A stretch of DNA of 64,000 bases from Apostichopus japonicus (taxonomy: Eukaryota > Echinodermata > Holothuroidea > Aspidochirotida > Stichopodidae): NCBI RefSeq assembly GCF_037975245.1, contig NC_092583.1, forward strand, positions 3,464,764-3,528,763. Reading direction: 5' to 3'. Numbering within the stretch: the first letter of the stretch is position 1; each line of letters begins with the position of its first letter. The translations under genes and the position numbers were made by a program. Positions 35,079 through 47,100 of the stretch are shown one piece after another. Under the pieces are notes generated by a model, which worked only from the letters and a program-made list of their open reading frames with translations, had not been told where the DNA came from and made no database searches.

Positions 35079-36438
35079 AGCCCAAGGCCAACAAGTAGAG
35101 TAATAGCATGTATAAAAATCTTAACTGTGATGAGATGATGCTGTCTTTAAACATTTTCTGCCAAATGGGCAAAAATTGTCACCACACCCTCCCCCACCCC
35201 ACACCATAAAAAATGTTATGACTGTGTGGTTAATTACTACATCATACTACCGAAATCGATTGTCCAGTTAGAAATCGGTTTAAGCTTGCGTTCACAAAAG
35301 GATGCATAATCAGGCTTAATGATCTTCATAAGCTTAGTCTCAATAAATGGAAGTAAAAGTAAAGAGGCAAATAGAAGAAACATCATGAGTTGTTATTTAA
35401 ACAGCAAAATTAGGATACAATATGTTGGAACTTTTACATAAGCCAACATTGTCTTGTTAAAGTGGGAGGGAGGGTGGGGTACTGTAAAGCTTAATAAAAA
35501 AAATTGATAGATATGAAAGGCAAAAACAATTAAATGATTGTAACATTTCGGGCAAGATGAAGGGTTTCCCATGGAATAACATGAAACGTTGACACATTAG
35601 TTCAATAAACTTCAGTGAAAAATTAATCAAAAACTTCAGGTGTAGAAAGTGAACTATTGTGTGTATGAGCTACATAGTGGCCTACAAGAACAAAGTGCAA
35701 AAGTACTAATAAATTTTATACCTTAATTTGAAATGAATAAAGGAAAAAGAGAAAAGGTTTTAGATTTCAGGATGATGAAAGTATTTGCCTCATTATTAAA
35801 GGGATGGATAACAATGGAGAATCTTTTAGAAATGAAATAATAAAAATAACTAAAGTATGGATAAAGTATAAGAAAGATCTACACAAACAATGTACATAAG
35901 TATGTCAAATGTCCACTACGAAAGACTACAGAGGTTTAATATAACTACACAAAATTATTCCTTAAAAATGGTTAAAAATTTTGCCTCCCCTCTATTCTTT
36001 TTTTGCCTCCTTTAATTTTTTTTGCCTCCTTTGCCTCCTTTAATTTATTTTGCCTCCCCCATTTCATGGGGGGGGGGGGGGGAGGAACTATCTTGAGTAC
36101 TTCAAATATCAAAGTGAAAATAAACCAAAGTTTGTTTAACATTTTCTTTGACAATCATTTGAGACTTTTTGAATTTGTTTTAAAGACTCAAACAATTTGG
36201 TGATTGGGGACTACAGTCATAATAATAAAAAAAATAATGATGATGTATATCCATGAGAAATATCAGATAAAAGAGACACAGAGTATGTGATGTCTATATG
36301 GTACTACTTCTTTTCACTTTAAATAACATATATGGTGGAAAACATACTACATACAATGACTTTCAAATTTATGCAAATCCTAAAACACAAATTTAAGAGA
36401 AGTTTTTTGGTTTGTAACAAAGGTATATATATCCTTGA
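35079..36438. other. gene-free AT-rich interval
   Basis: No exon is recognised. A short T-rich tandem repeat of TTTTGCCTCC units occupies about 35980-36060, followed by a G run at 36068. The rest is AT-rich sequence without visible structure. Confidence 0.5.
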
Positions 36439-36739
36439 CATAGGCGTAGGAGCCTCATTTGATTTGGGGGGGGGGGGGGCTGTAACGACTTGCCCGAAAA
36501 ATATGACCAAAATTTTTTCGCGCGCTCCGCGCGCGTTCTACATGTTAATGTGCACATCATATAGGCATCCATCAGTTATTACATCACCTGCCAATAACAT
36601 AAAATCATTTTCCATGTTATTACCCTTCTATATTGGTTAGAATTATTGGGGAAGTCGTTACAATAATAATGATAATAATAACAATATAAGTTTAACCATT
36701 GAAAAACACATTGCAAATTCTTCTTCTTTCAGTAGGTGC

Positions 36740-37114
36740 CAGTGGTGGAGCTAGGGGTATTGGTTAGGGGGAGGGGGGAAGAGAATGGTCTGTAGGGGCG
36801 CTTTTGACACTATCTAAGCGGAGCGCCACCACAGGTTGGCGCGGAGGGTACAGAAATTTTTGAGTAAAGATACTCCCTAGATCGCCGGAAATGACCCTTT
36901 CCGGGCCTTGCTAATTTGCAGATAAATGTTAGATAATTGTTAGAAAATTGCACCAACAATATGTGAAAAATGTCAATAGGTATTTGAGAGCGCAATAAAA
37001 AATCAATAATCGCGAATAAGTAAAAAGTGGTAAAAAGCTGAAAAGGGCGCCAGCAGTCCATTTGAGTCCGTCAGGGGTCATCGCCCCTCTGACTGTATGG
37101 ACGCTCTGCCACTG
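36740..37114. mobile_element. CAGTGGCGGAGC-family element nested in another hAT-like element
   Basis: Begins CAGTGGTGGAGC, ends GCTCTGCCACTG. GTAGGTGC is duplicated exactly at 36732-36739 and 37115-37122. The duplicated bases belong to the host element's own repeat unit, so the insertion is later than the host element. It is closely similar to 20971-21349. Confidence 0.93.
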
Positions 37115-37117
37115 GTA

Positions 37118-37500
37118 GGTGCCCGAAAAATTCTCAGCATATTGCCCAAATTTTCCCCCAAAAATTTGAAAAACAATGCAAATTATTATTCTTTCAGTAG
37201 GTGCCTGAAAAAATTCTCAGCATATTGCCCGAATTTTCACCAAAATATTTGAAAAACACATTGCAAATTATTCTTCTTTTAGAAGGTGCTCGAAAAATTC
37301 TCAGCATAGGCCTATTACCCGAATTTTCACCAAAAATTTGAAAAACACATTGCAAATTATTATTCTTTCAGTAGATGCCCGAATAATTCTCAGCATATTG
37401 CCAAATTTTTACCAAAAAACCCCCAGAAAAACACATTGCATATTATTATTCTTCCAGTAGGTGCCCGAAAAATTCTCAGCATATTGCCCGAATTTTCACC
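37118..37500. repeat. internal tandem array of about 84-bp units
   Basis: About five units, each with GAAAAACACATTGCA, TTATTCTTTCAGTAGGTGCC and ATTCTCAGCATATTGCC. They are part of the surrounding hAT-like element; a single unit is found in the truncated copy at 31130. Confidence 0.85.
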
Positions 37501-37874
37501 CAAAAATCTTTTTGGGGGACTGCAGCCTCCCCAGCCCCCCGCCTCCTACGCCTATGATCCTTGATATAAAACATAGACAAATATGTTTTAATTTTACTTT
37601 TGAGAAAATCATAGCAGGAGTTTGCTCCAACCAAAGAGCCTGATATTTATGTAGCAAAATTGCATACAATTTCACAAGTACTGAAAAGACATGGTTGCTT
37701 ACAGCAGTGAGGATTCAAAAGCAAAAGAAAGAAACTTCAGCTTGATCCTAAAATGAAACTTTGATCCCAAAAATTTATGAAATTTGTCAAAATTAATAGA
37801 TGCATGTGAGATATTTGGCAGGCTAATTCTCTTAAATGTCTATGACATTATTTAATAATGACAGCCATGTAGCT

Positions 37875-38540
37875 CAGGGTTACATTGTACAGGACATCAC
37901 AAGGCTAAGTGTTACACTTTATGTCATATCGATGAAGGGCTGTATTATATTGTATGTGATAACAGGATCCTTACTATACAATTGTATGTATAGGATACAA
38001 TAGGCTAGGCGCTTTCGATACTATCTAAGCGGAGCACCACCACTGGTTGGCAAGTAGCATACAGAAATTTTTTGAGTAAAGATACTCCCTAGATCGCCGG
38101 AAATGACCCTTTCCGGGCCTGGCCAATTCGCAGATAAACGAAGAATAAATAGGCGCATTGCCAAACTACACCAACAAAATGTGACAAATGTCAATATGTA
38201 GATGAGAGCGCAATAAAAAAGTCAATAATCGCGATTAAGTGAAAAGTGGTAAAGAGCTGAAAAGGGCGCCAGCAGTCCATTTGAGTCCGTCAGGGGGGGC
38301 ATTCGCCCCCACTGACTGTATGAACGCTCCGCCACTCTTGCATACATGTATGTGATACAGAGGGATTAAGGCTTACATCCTATGTATGTGATACAGAGAG
38401 ACTGAGGGGGTTACTGTATCACATACACTATAACACTGTATGGGATACAAGGGACTGCCTTAGGCAATTACATCATATGTATGTGATACAGACAGGCTAA
38501 AGGTTACAACGTATGTGATAACTAGCAGATTGAGGTTATA
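37875..38540. repeat. degenerate TATGTGATACAG repeats with inserted element
   Basis: Irregular copies of TATGTATGTGATACAG and its complement (TGTATCACATAC at about 38416) flank a truncated CAGTGGCGGAGC-family element at about 38006-38336. Mixed orientation of the units allows hairpins. Confidence 0.6.
38006..38336. mobile_element. 5'-truncated CAGTGGCGGAGC-family element
   Basis: Starts inside the family at GGCGCTTTCGATACTATC and runs to the intact right end GCTCCGCCACT. The left terminus is missing and no target duplication can be paired. Confidence 0.8.
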
Positions 38541-39053
38541 CTTATGGCATTATACTATATTTTTGGCAAATGATTCAACATGCTTGCATGAATGGTTGCA
38601 ATTAACTTTTAAAAGGCAGGTCCCGCTTTTCAAGAAAGCTTAAAACCTACCTATTAATTTAGTGACACATTAATTCCATACCTACATGTGCTTGGCAATG
38701 TGCTAGTAACAGGACAGACATCATGTCCTTGTTAGAGATATTCAATTGTCAAATTAAAAAATTCCTAAATGTCTGGGAATAGTTTACAGAAGTTGCACTT
38801 CTTTTTGAATACTTATTTTTTGCATTCGGTAATAGCACACTTAACGCTGTAGCCTACACATATAAACAGAGGACTTTACGCTTACGAAAGGCCGTCATAA
38901 AACTTGATAATTTTCACATCTTTTAACCCATTTCAAGTAATTAGATTTAACAATGCTTTCATAAATTGTCCAATCAGACCTCTTTCTTCCTTACTCATCA
39001 TTATTTCTTACTTATTCATTAATAGATTTGGCCTAAATCACTGACTTGTCAAA

Positions 39054-39059
39054 TTTATT
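39054..39059 (-). promoter_or_regulatory. possible polyadenylation signal of the ankyrin gene
   Basis: AATAAA on the minus strand, about 185 nt beyond the TGA at 39245-39247. Confidence 0.4.
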
Positions 39060-39244
39060 GCAAGTAAGCATTTCCAATTATAGAGAATTCAGAGCATTTC
39101 TTCCTGGTTTCATGCCATCCTAGAAATCCCTTTTCTTTTGCCGTCAAATAATTATCATTGTTTTCTTGCCATCAAAGTTCTCCTCAAAATTGCAAAACGA
39201 TCTCCCTGAGTAGACTGAACTCCATTCATTCCGCCGATGAATAT

Positions 39245-39359
39245 TCATAAAGTATCAGCACCTTTTGTCTTTTCTTCCAAAAACCTTTTGTTAAGCTTGT
39301 CAAAGTCAATGGTTGATTGCACTGTCGGTTGGCTTATCTCGGACACGGCTCTTCCTAAT
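39245..39359 (-). CDS. ankyrin gene last exon
   Basis: Acceptor GTTTCTCTTAG. The first base completes an Arg codon begun by AG in the previous exon. Encodes LGRAVSEISQPTVQSTIDF onward and ends in TGA. The frame is open throughout and amphipathic in character. A tandem array starts about 15 bp beyond the acceptor. Confidence 0.65.
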
Positions 39360-42300
39360 CTAAGAGAAACAATCGGACACAAAGAACTATTGTCAGAGAA
39401 TGAAGCAAGATCTACAAAAAATTATAAGAGCAGAGAGGAACATTTTCCACCCCCCCCCCCCCACCCTTCTTTCTTTAGCTATGAACAAATGCCAAAGAGC
39501 ATCATTTCAAGTAACCACTGGACATGGACACAGATTTTCATCTCTGGCAAAGTTTGGCTCAGACTTCAAGGGTTTGGGCCCCTGACTTGGCTTGTAGTCC
39601 ATTGGACACAAAGAACTATTGTCAGAGAATAAAGCGAACTACAAAAAATTATAAAAGCAGAGAGGAACATTTTCCTCTCCCCCCCCCCCATTCTTCTTTC
39701 GTTAGCTATGAAAAAATGCTTCCGAGCAGCATTTTGAGTAACGACTGGACATGGACACAGATTTTCATCTCTGGAAAAGCTTGGCTCAGACTTCAAGGGT
39801 TTGGGCCCCTGACTTGGCTTGTAGTCCATTGGACACAAAGAACTATTGTCAGAGAATAAAGCGAACTACAAAAAATTATAAAAGCAGAGAGGAACATTTT
39901 CCTCTCCCCCCCCCCATTCTTCTTTCTTTAGCTATGAACAAATGCTTCCAAGCAGCATTTTGAGTAACGACTGGACATGGACACAGATTTTCATCTCTGG
40001 AAAAGTTTGGCTCAGACTTGGAGGGTTTGGGCCCCAGACTTGGCTTGTACTCAATTGGCTCCTATACTCTGACCATGCAGATTGAACTTATAAGGTAATA
40101 AGGGCTAGGAATATTGGAGGAAACTTCTCATGCCGACCTATCTAAAAACACACACACTCACAACTTGCTTACCTCACATCTTCCTCGGTACCAGACGGGC
40201 TCGCCAAGGTATTTTGTCTCGCCTTCTTCAGTAGTTTCTGAACCGATGGCGTAGAGGTCATCTCTTCCGGAAGTCTGCCGTCTAATGTCCGTAGATTCAA
40301 GTTGACGTTCTCTAAATTCTGAATTTCAAAAAAAAAAAATAAAAATGTAAGAGTGTCGATATCAATCACACAACCAGATATTAACACTCTTTCTTTCAGC
40401 ACATTCAAGAAATGAAAAAATCTGTTGGGATAAAGGTAAGAATCCTCCTTTGATGGTGACTACCGGCCAATCAAAGATTCATTGGTCGGGGGAACTGAAA
40501 TTACAGCTGGTCGATATTGAGCGCCTAATATATATACAAATAAAGTTTATAATTACTTTGTTAGGTCCGTAGAAAGAAATTATTGCAAAAATATTGTGGG
40601 AATATCAAAGATGTTTATTAATCGTATTTACTTGTCCAGTTGTCCATATCACTTTCGAGAGTGAAGGGAGAGTGGAAGTAAGAGGAAGAAGGGTCAATAC
40701 CAGACATATATATGCAGTGGCGGCAGAACTGGGGGGGCTTGGGGGGGCTTAGCCCCCCCAATGAAAAAGTTGAGGGGGCAAATGCATGATAAGCCCCCCC
40801 AATATTTACCAAGGCTCCGAAACGTGCATCTGCCCATTTTTCAATGCATACTTGTCGATCTGTCCGATGCACACGTATACTATATAGGTGTAATAATTTT
40901 AGTAATTGCTGGGGGACCCTGGTCCCTCGGACCGTCCCCTGGCTATAGACCACATTGTCACCCCAACCGCGTCTTCACGCCCCGTGAAAAGTGGAAGCAG
41001 TTAGTGTGAGTACCGGTAAGCGTAACACAACTTCGTCTTAGGCCAATGACTTGCCTCATTTCAGCCAGTTCTCCAACATCCCCTTACTTAGTGGCGGAGC
41101 GTCCATATATACAGTCAGGGGGCGGATCCCCCCCCCCCTCCTGACGGACTCAAATGGACTGCTGGCGCCCTTTTCAGCTTTTCACTACTTTTAACTTATT
41201 CGCGATTATTGACTATTTTATTGCGCTCTCATATACCTATTGACATTTGTCATATTCTGTTGGTGTAATTTTCCGACAAAATGGCGACGACACCTATTTA
41301 TTCTCCGTTTATCTGCAAATTAGCAAGGCCCGGAAAGGGTCATTTCCTGCAATCTAGGGAGTAACTTTCTGTACGCTCCGCGCCAACCTGTGGTGGCGCT
41401 CCGCTTAGATAGTGTCGAAAGCGCCCCTACAGACCATTCTTGCCCCCTGACCAATACCCCTAGCTCCGCCACTGCCCTTCCTACACTCAAAAACGTCTTT
41501 GCGAGTACACTACGAGTAATAGCTACTCTCTTAAAACACCATCGAATATACAAATTACAATGTTTTTACAGACTTTTACGTGCAATCTGAGAAATTGCAG
41601 GCTTGAGACCCATATTTTAGGGCTAGGTATTCGCAGCATAAAACACTCGGGAAGTGCCGTTTCCGGCCATCTGGGGGTTTGAAAAAACCCAAAATTTTCT
41701 TGTACGCTCCGCGCCAACCAATGGTGGCGCTCCGCTTAGATAGTCTCCACACATTAGCCCCCCCAATAATTTTTCCGTTACGCCGCGCCTGTATATATGT
41801 CGTGGAGAACACAATGGACTTACAACTAACCCTCACCCCTTTCCCCCTCCCCACCCTGACCAAATGATCAGCAGCACATCCAACAATGGAACAACCGGAG
41901 CTTGGTTAGGGTCATATCTCTATTAACTGACTAACTGATTTTACTGAGTAATTCACTTATTTATTTAGGGGTGAACCAGCACAGCAACATGACGACTGCC
42001 AGCCGGCAAAACGCTTGGTGTTCAGTCTTTCCTGACCGAAGACTACACAACTTGAACACTGGCAAAATCTTGGTCGGTCATAGTCATAAGCACACACACT
42101 GCCCGACAACCCACGATTATCACCATGACAACGGTCGAACTGAGTCCAGTCGAGATCAGTTCAGTTGGGCAGTGCGTGACTTTATTAAGAGAAAGGAAAA
42201 TGGGTAAAAAGCAATCTATTCTATGAAAAAAACAACTCACCAGTAATTTTTTAACAATTTTCTTCCTGTCTAGTTGACAGGCTAAGTGGAGTGGAGAGAA

Positions 42301-44075
42301 GCCATCTCTGTCTTGTAAATTTGCAATCTCTGAATCGGTCTTCAAGAGGAGGTTGACTATCGTGAGGCCCGCGTTCTTCTCCGTGCATTCGACGGCCCTG
42401 TGGATCGGCGAGCGTCCGTCGTACGGATTGGTAGCATACAGATGATTAATAATATTACCTGTAGGAAAGAGGTTCAAAAGATAAAGTTAGTGTATTTAAA
42501 ATTTGCATTTTTCACACTAAGTCATATTTTGTGTCCACCCTTCTCTGACCACACCATGTAAATATCCTCAGCAGGTGTTGATTCTGCAAGGTGGTGGACA
42601 GGGGGGGGGGGGGAAGGCACGGAAGGGGGCATGGTGTACACAGCTTTTACAACCCCACACAAAAACAAAAATAGTGAAAAGATTAGCACAAACTTGCTCA
42701 ATGCTAAGTCCTAATTATATAGACCCTAATTTATAGCGTGATTATGCATTGGAATGCACCATTCAAAAAGTTCCAATTTTATTTTTCTAGGGCAGAAAAC
42801 CCAGACACACACCCCCCCCCACCTTCCATGGAAGCTGACAGCTTCAACGAACCCCAGAGCCACCCCACCTACTTCTTAAAATCCTGGTTCGTTCCTGGAC
42901 ATGTAATTTTTGATTTACTGTGTGTGGATACTGCGGGTTGGCCCTCTAATAATATCTATCAAGGTAAAATCGTTTCATAGTCCATACAGAATATTTTGTG
43001 GAACACAAATTTAATTTATTTGTAATGTTTGCTTATGGCTGATTTGAAGTCTTCCGTTACAGCTTTGGACCAGGGTTGCCAGTTCCTCTGTGACGCAATG
43101 TATGTATATTAGATCCTCCTGCAAGCAGGAACTCCCGGAGAAGCCTCATTGGCTTATCAAAGCCGCAAGCTGACCGAAGTCAGTCCCTTAGATTCATATT
43201 TAACGTCCATGATTCTGAATTGTCAATTGTCAACAAGTCTGTAACTGGATGACAAACATTAATCTCGGAGTGACTCGAAACTGGGGACTTTTTGATTAGA
43301 AGGCACCGGTGTTAACCACTGAGCTAAAACTCCTAAATGCTAACAATGGACAAAATGGCAGCCAAATCAGGTGAAAATAACACCAAATACAAATTTCCTG
43401 TCATTGTCTCTTAGATGAACATTACGAAGTGAAAGGTGGTAAAAAAATTCCAACGTTTGTCAACGTAAATACAACCTTGAATCAAAATAAACAATATTAA
43501 ATGGTTGCAATCACATTCTTGGAGGATTTAATACTTTAAGCTACTATTTTCTATTACACTGGTATGCCTCTAAAAAAAAAAAAAACAACACCAAAAATAG
43601 AGAATGCCCCTCCCCCCCCTCCCCCCCAAAATAGGAGCTAAAATGCTGTTAGGCTGAGCTTTCCTTTTCCTTCAGCCAATGGAGTTTGAAAAATGTAAAA
43701 TTTCATATTTTGGGCATGTAAACTGCCAAACTGGCAACATGGTATTGGACTCAATTAACAGATAACAGCTGAAGAGAAAATTTATGCCCTTGAAAAGACA
43801 TTCTTCTTTGACATGAAGAAAGTGAAAAATGCCACGCAGTGTACTGCATGCCTGTTGTTAAGATGCAGTTAGTGATACATTATAAATATTGAAAATTAAA
43901 CATTTTACATTGTGTTTCTTCCCCTCCCCCCCCCCATCTTACCAGAATTGAGTTTATAATGTATAATCGCAAAATTGCATGTTCTTTAAGCAAGGTATTA
44001 CAGACATACGTACACACAAACATGCACACACACACATTTATATATATTATAGATATATATACAAATATATATATC

Positions 44076-44111
<36 letters not shown>

Positions 44112-47100
44112 GTGTTTAAGGCTCAAATATTCCAGGGAGACTTTTCATACTCTAATTTAACTGGAAATTTGAAGAAATGGGTACAATTCATGTAAGCACG
44201 TAGGAATCATTCTCTATAATAGTTAGTTTACATCAACGAATCTTGTGGTGGCGCTGTACACCCAAACAGTAAACTTTAACCTGCCTGCCACGTATGCTTG
44301 CCACGTACATGCTATAGAAGAATTGTTAATACGCCATCGATAATATGTGAGCGAAGCGAAGTCGATGATGATTTTTACACCCTAAATTTAGATTTGTGGA
44401 ACTCTGACAATTTGGTAAGTAAAATTTCCTTTCTCTTGTAAATTATTGACCAGTTTATTGATCTTTGAATTTGGTGAAACATTAACACATTGAAATTGTT
44501 ACCTTGTAAAATTCAAGCATATCCAGAACAGAGACTACAACAAGTTGCAACACGCATAGCGTATTAAGAAAGGGTTCTGTACGCACAGGGTTTCTCTGTG
44601 GAAATCTGACGAAGTTTGGGAGAACCGTTTGAATCAAAGCTAAACCATAGCTTACTGAGAAGAAACTTGGTGTTATTTAGTTCCATACTTATGTTTTGGT
44701 TACAACCATTGACAAATACTGGTGAATCATACACCAGTTCATCTTTTACAGGAGGGAGGAAGGGAAGAACATGGTCAGCCATTTTGAAGTGTTCATTAGA
44801 ATGGGGCCATTGGACTGTCAGTGTGTACAGTATACCATACTGTAGCATTGAAGGGTGGGTAAGATGTTTATAAAGGACACAAAGCGAGTAAATTATCCTT
44901 GTTACTCTTCACACTGTTAAAGGCATTGAAGACTCGCCCCAAACCTCGTGCGGCCATCTGAAAAAGTTAACTTTCCGTTGCTTGCAAGTGACGTTTTGTT
45001 TGTGTCACTACAAAATGCAGACAGTACAGTAATGGAAAGTGATACCTTGTTATCTTTAGCTGGACCTGAGATGTCCATCGCTGTATCGTTTGTACACTGT
45101 GCTGTGGGTATTGACCCCGGCTGTATGTACTGCCTGTACACTAGTAACTAAGTACCGATGGTAGCAAGCTGTGCGTGTGTATTTTCTGGGATCGATGGTG
45201 GTGTCTAACACTTCTGTTACACCTCATTCGAAACTAGGTCAGATTACCGGCATTAGACGTTTCTTTTTGCGCGAGTCTTCACACCCTTTGAAGCCACAAC
45301 ATCATGTGATAAATAGTGATTTGTACAAAGGATTCTACTGAAGGGTTTCACCACACTCTCTTTGGTCAACCAAAGTTTTATATCAACACTAATATGTGCA
45401 TCAGTGTTTACCAGAAACTATCTGCCGTTGCAGCTGCTACAGGGGATAGGGTGGCCAGACATTTTCTTTTGAACTGTCCAGCCGATCTGCCGGATGTCTG
45501 GTCACCAAACTCCCCCATTAACCTTCCCTTCAGTCTCTGTGTATGCCCAGGATCATTTATGATACACATTTCTTTTTGCATGGATAGCAACCATATTTTA
45601 TCATAAACTCTTACTAAATTTGAGCACGAGCAGTTAAACTCCATGCAAGAAATTATTGTTTGAATACCTTTATAATATCTTATAGCATTTTTTGACTGTG
45701 ATATTTTTCAACTCCCATCCAATAGATCTCCTCGAACAGAGACACCATTTTGCTGCATTAATGTCACTATTTAAATGTTTTGAAATCTTGAGAAAGCCTG
45801 TTATATTGCAAACAAACGCTGACATTTTTACTAAGCCTTGTTCACACTTGAGAATGCAAGGGGGATCTAATATCGCAAGGGTGATCAATTTTGTGGTGTG
45901 AACGCTGGCAGACTCAGGATCGGATCATGGTTTCCCTTGAGGGGAGGATCCTTATCCCGCAAAGGCCAATCAAGACTGTAGGGTGCACCCTTCAAGGATT
46001 TGTTAAACTATTAAAGTCGTCCACTTTTATCGGACTGTATTTGTACTGTACCTTTGTGTTATGCGTCAGCGTTATTTTTTTAAAAAGTATTTTGAAGCCT
46101 ATACAAGAAATTGCGTCATACTGTTACCTCTGATATACACTGTGCTGTCTAAGAGATGTGGGTTATATGTACTGTAGCCTGCTGAGAAAGTTTCATACCT
46201 GTAATTTTCATGAAAATAAAGTTCTATACAAGGCAAGGAAAAATTCAGTTGACCCAAGTCGTCTCTAGCCAGTTAACCGCTAAGATCCGAATGCCTCGCA
46301 ACAGGATTCACACGATTTGCCCTCATGGCTTCTAATCTGAAGTCAAGTACATCTTTGTTGCTAGATAACTAGTTGTTATAAATAGATTTTGTTAGCAAAC
46401 ATTGTGACCTTTTCCCCACATGCGTAATGCTCTTTTGTCCATGACACATTCCCTAGTGAGGAGAGGGGATAGCTTTATGACATCACTGAGGGCAAGAAAA
46501 AAAGTTCACAAGATCCCGGCCCTTACATTATAAAATGTCAGCAAGGTCTATCTTAAGAGTAAACCTATCTCTATAGGTGAGCCAAGCCTAACATAATTTA
46601 CATACAACAATTAGGGGCTGAAAATCGATATTATTGTTTACTATCAATTAAGTCAAGAAAATTCACCCAAAGTGATTGACCCTTTTGCATGAGAAGAAAC
46701 TTCTCAGACATCGGAGAAAAGTCTAAACAGTACTTTTGTTAATATTGTGACGGCTAGATCTGGAGGAAAACATGACGCATTCGATCAATTTCGTAGGCTA
46801 TCCAACCTTCCAGATATTTTAATTTTATGCATGACTTTATTATCATATCATTACCCTGAAACAATAATGGTTCCTGGGGTTGTCCATGGTTGACATAGAG
46901 TTTGCTGACATCTGCTTCACTGCCGTTAGCCTCCACGAGGGCGGCACCGTAGCTTTTGAGACCGGCGGGGCCCGCGAACTGACCATCAAACCCATCCGCA
47001 TTCCTTGATGGATCCTGAAAGGAGAGACCGTCATTGGTGTGATCTGGGCCAGTCTCTGTACAAAAGAAAAACAGAAAAAGAATAGTTCCAGAAAAATGTA

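Larger units (their letters stand above)
36439..37556. mobile_element. hAT-like element, family CATAGGCGTAGGAG, with insertion
   Basis: Ends CATAGGCGTAGGAGCC and CTCCTACGCCTATG are inverted repeats. ATCCTTGA is duplicated exactly at 36431-36438 and 37557-37564. Inside lie a poly-G tract, a nested element (36740-37114) and a tandem array of about 84-bp units (37118-37500). No transposase ORF remains. Confidence 0.92.

Noticed and set aside
39237-39963. Overlapping plus-strand ORFs of 61-131 codons
   Set aside because: They are translations of the 228-bp tandem repeat and repeat the same peptide.
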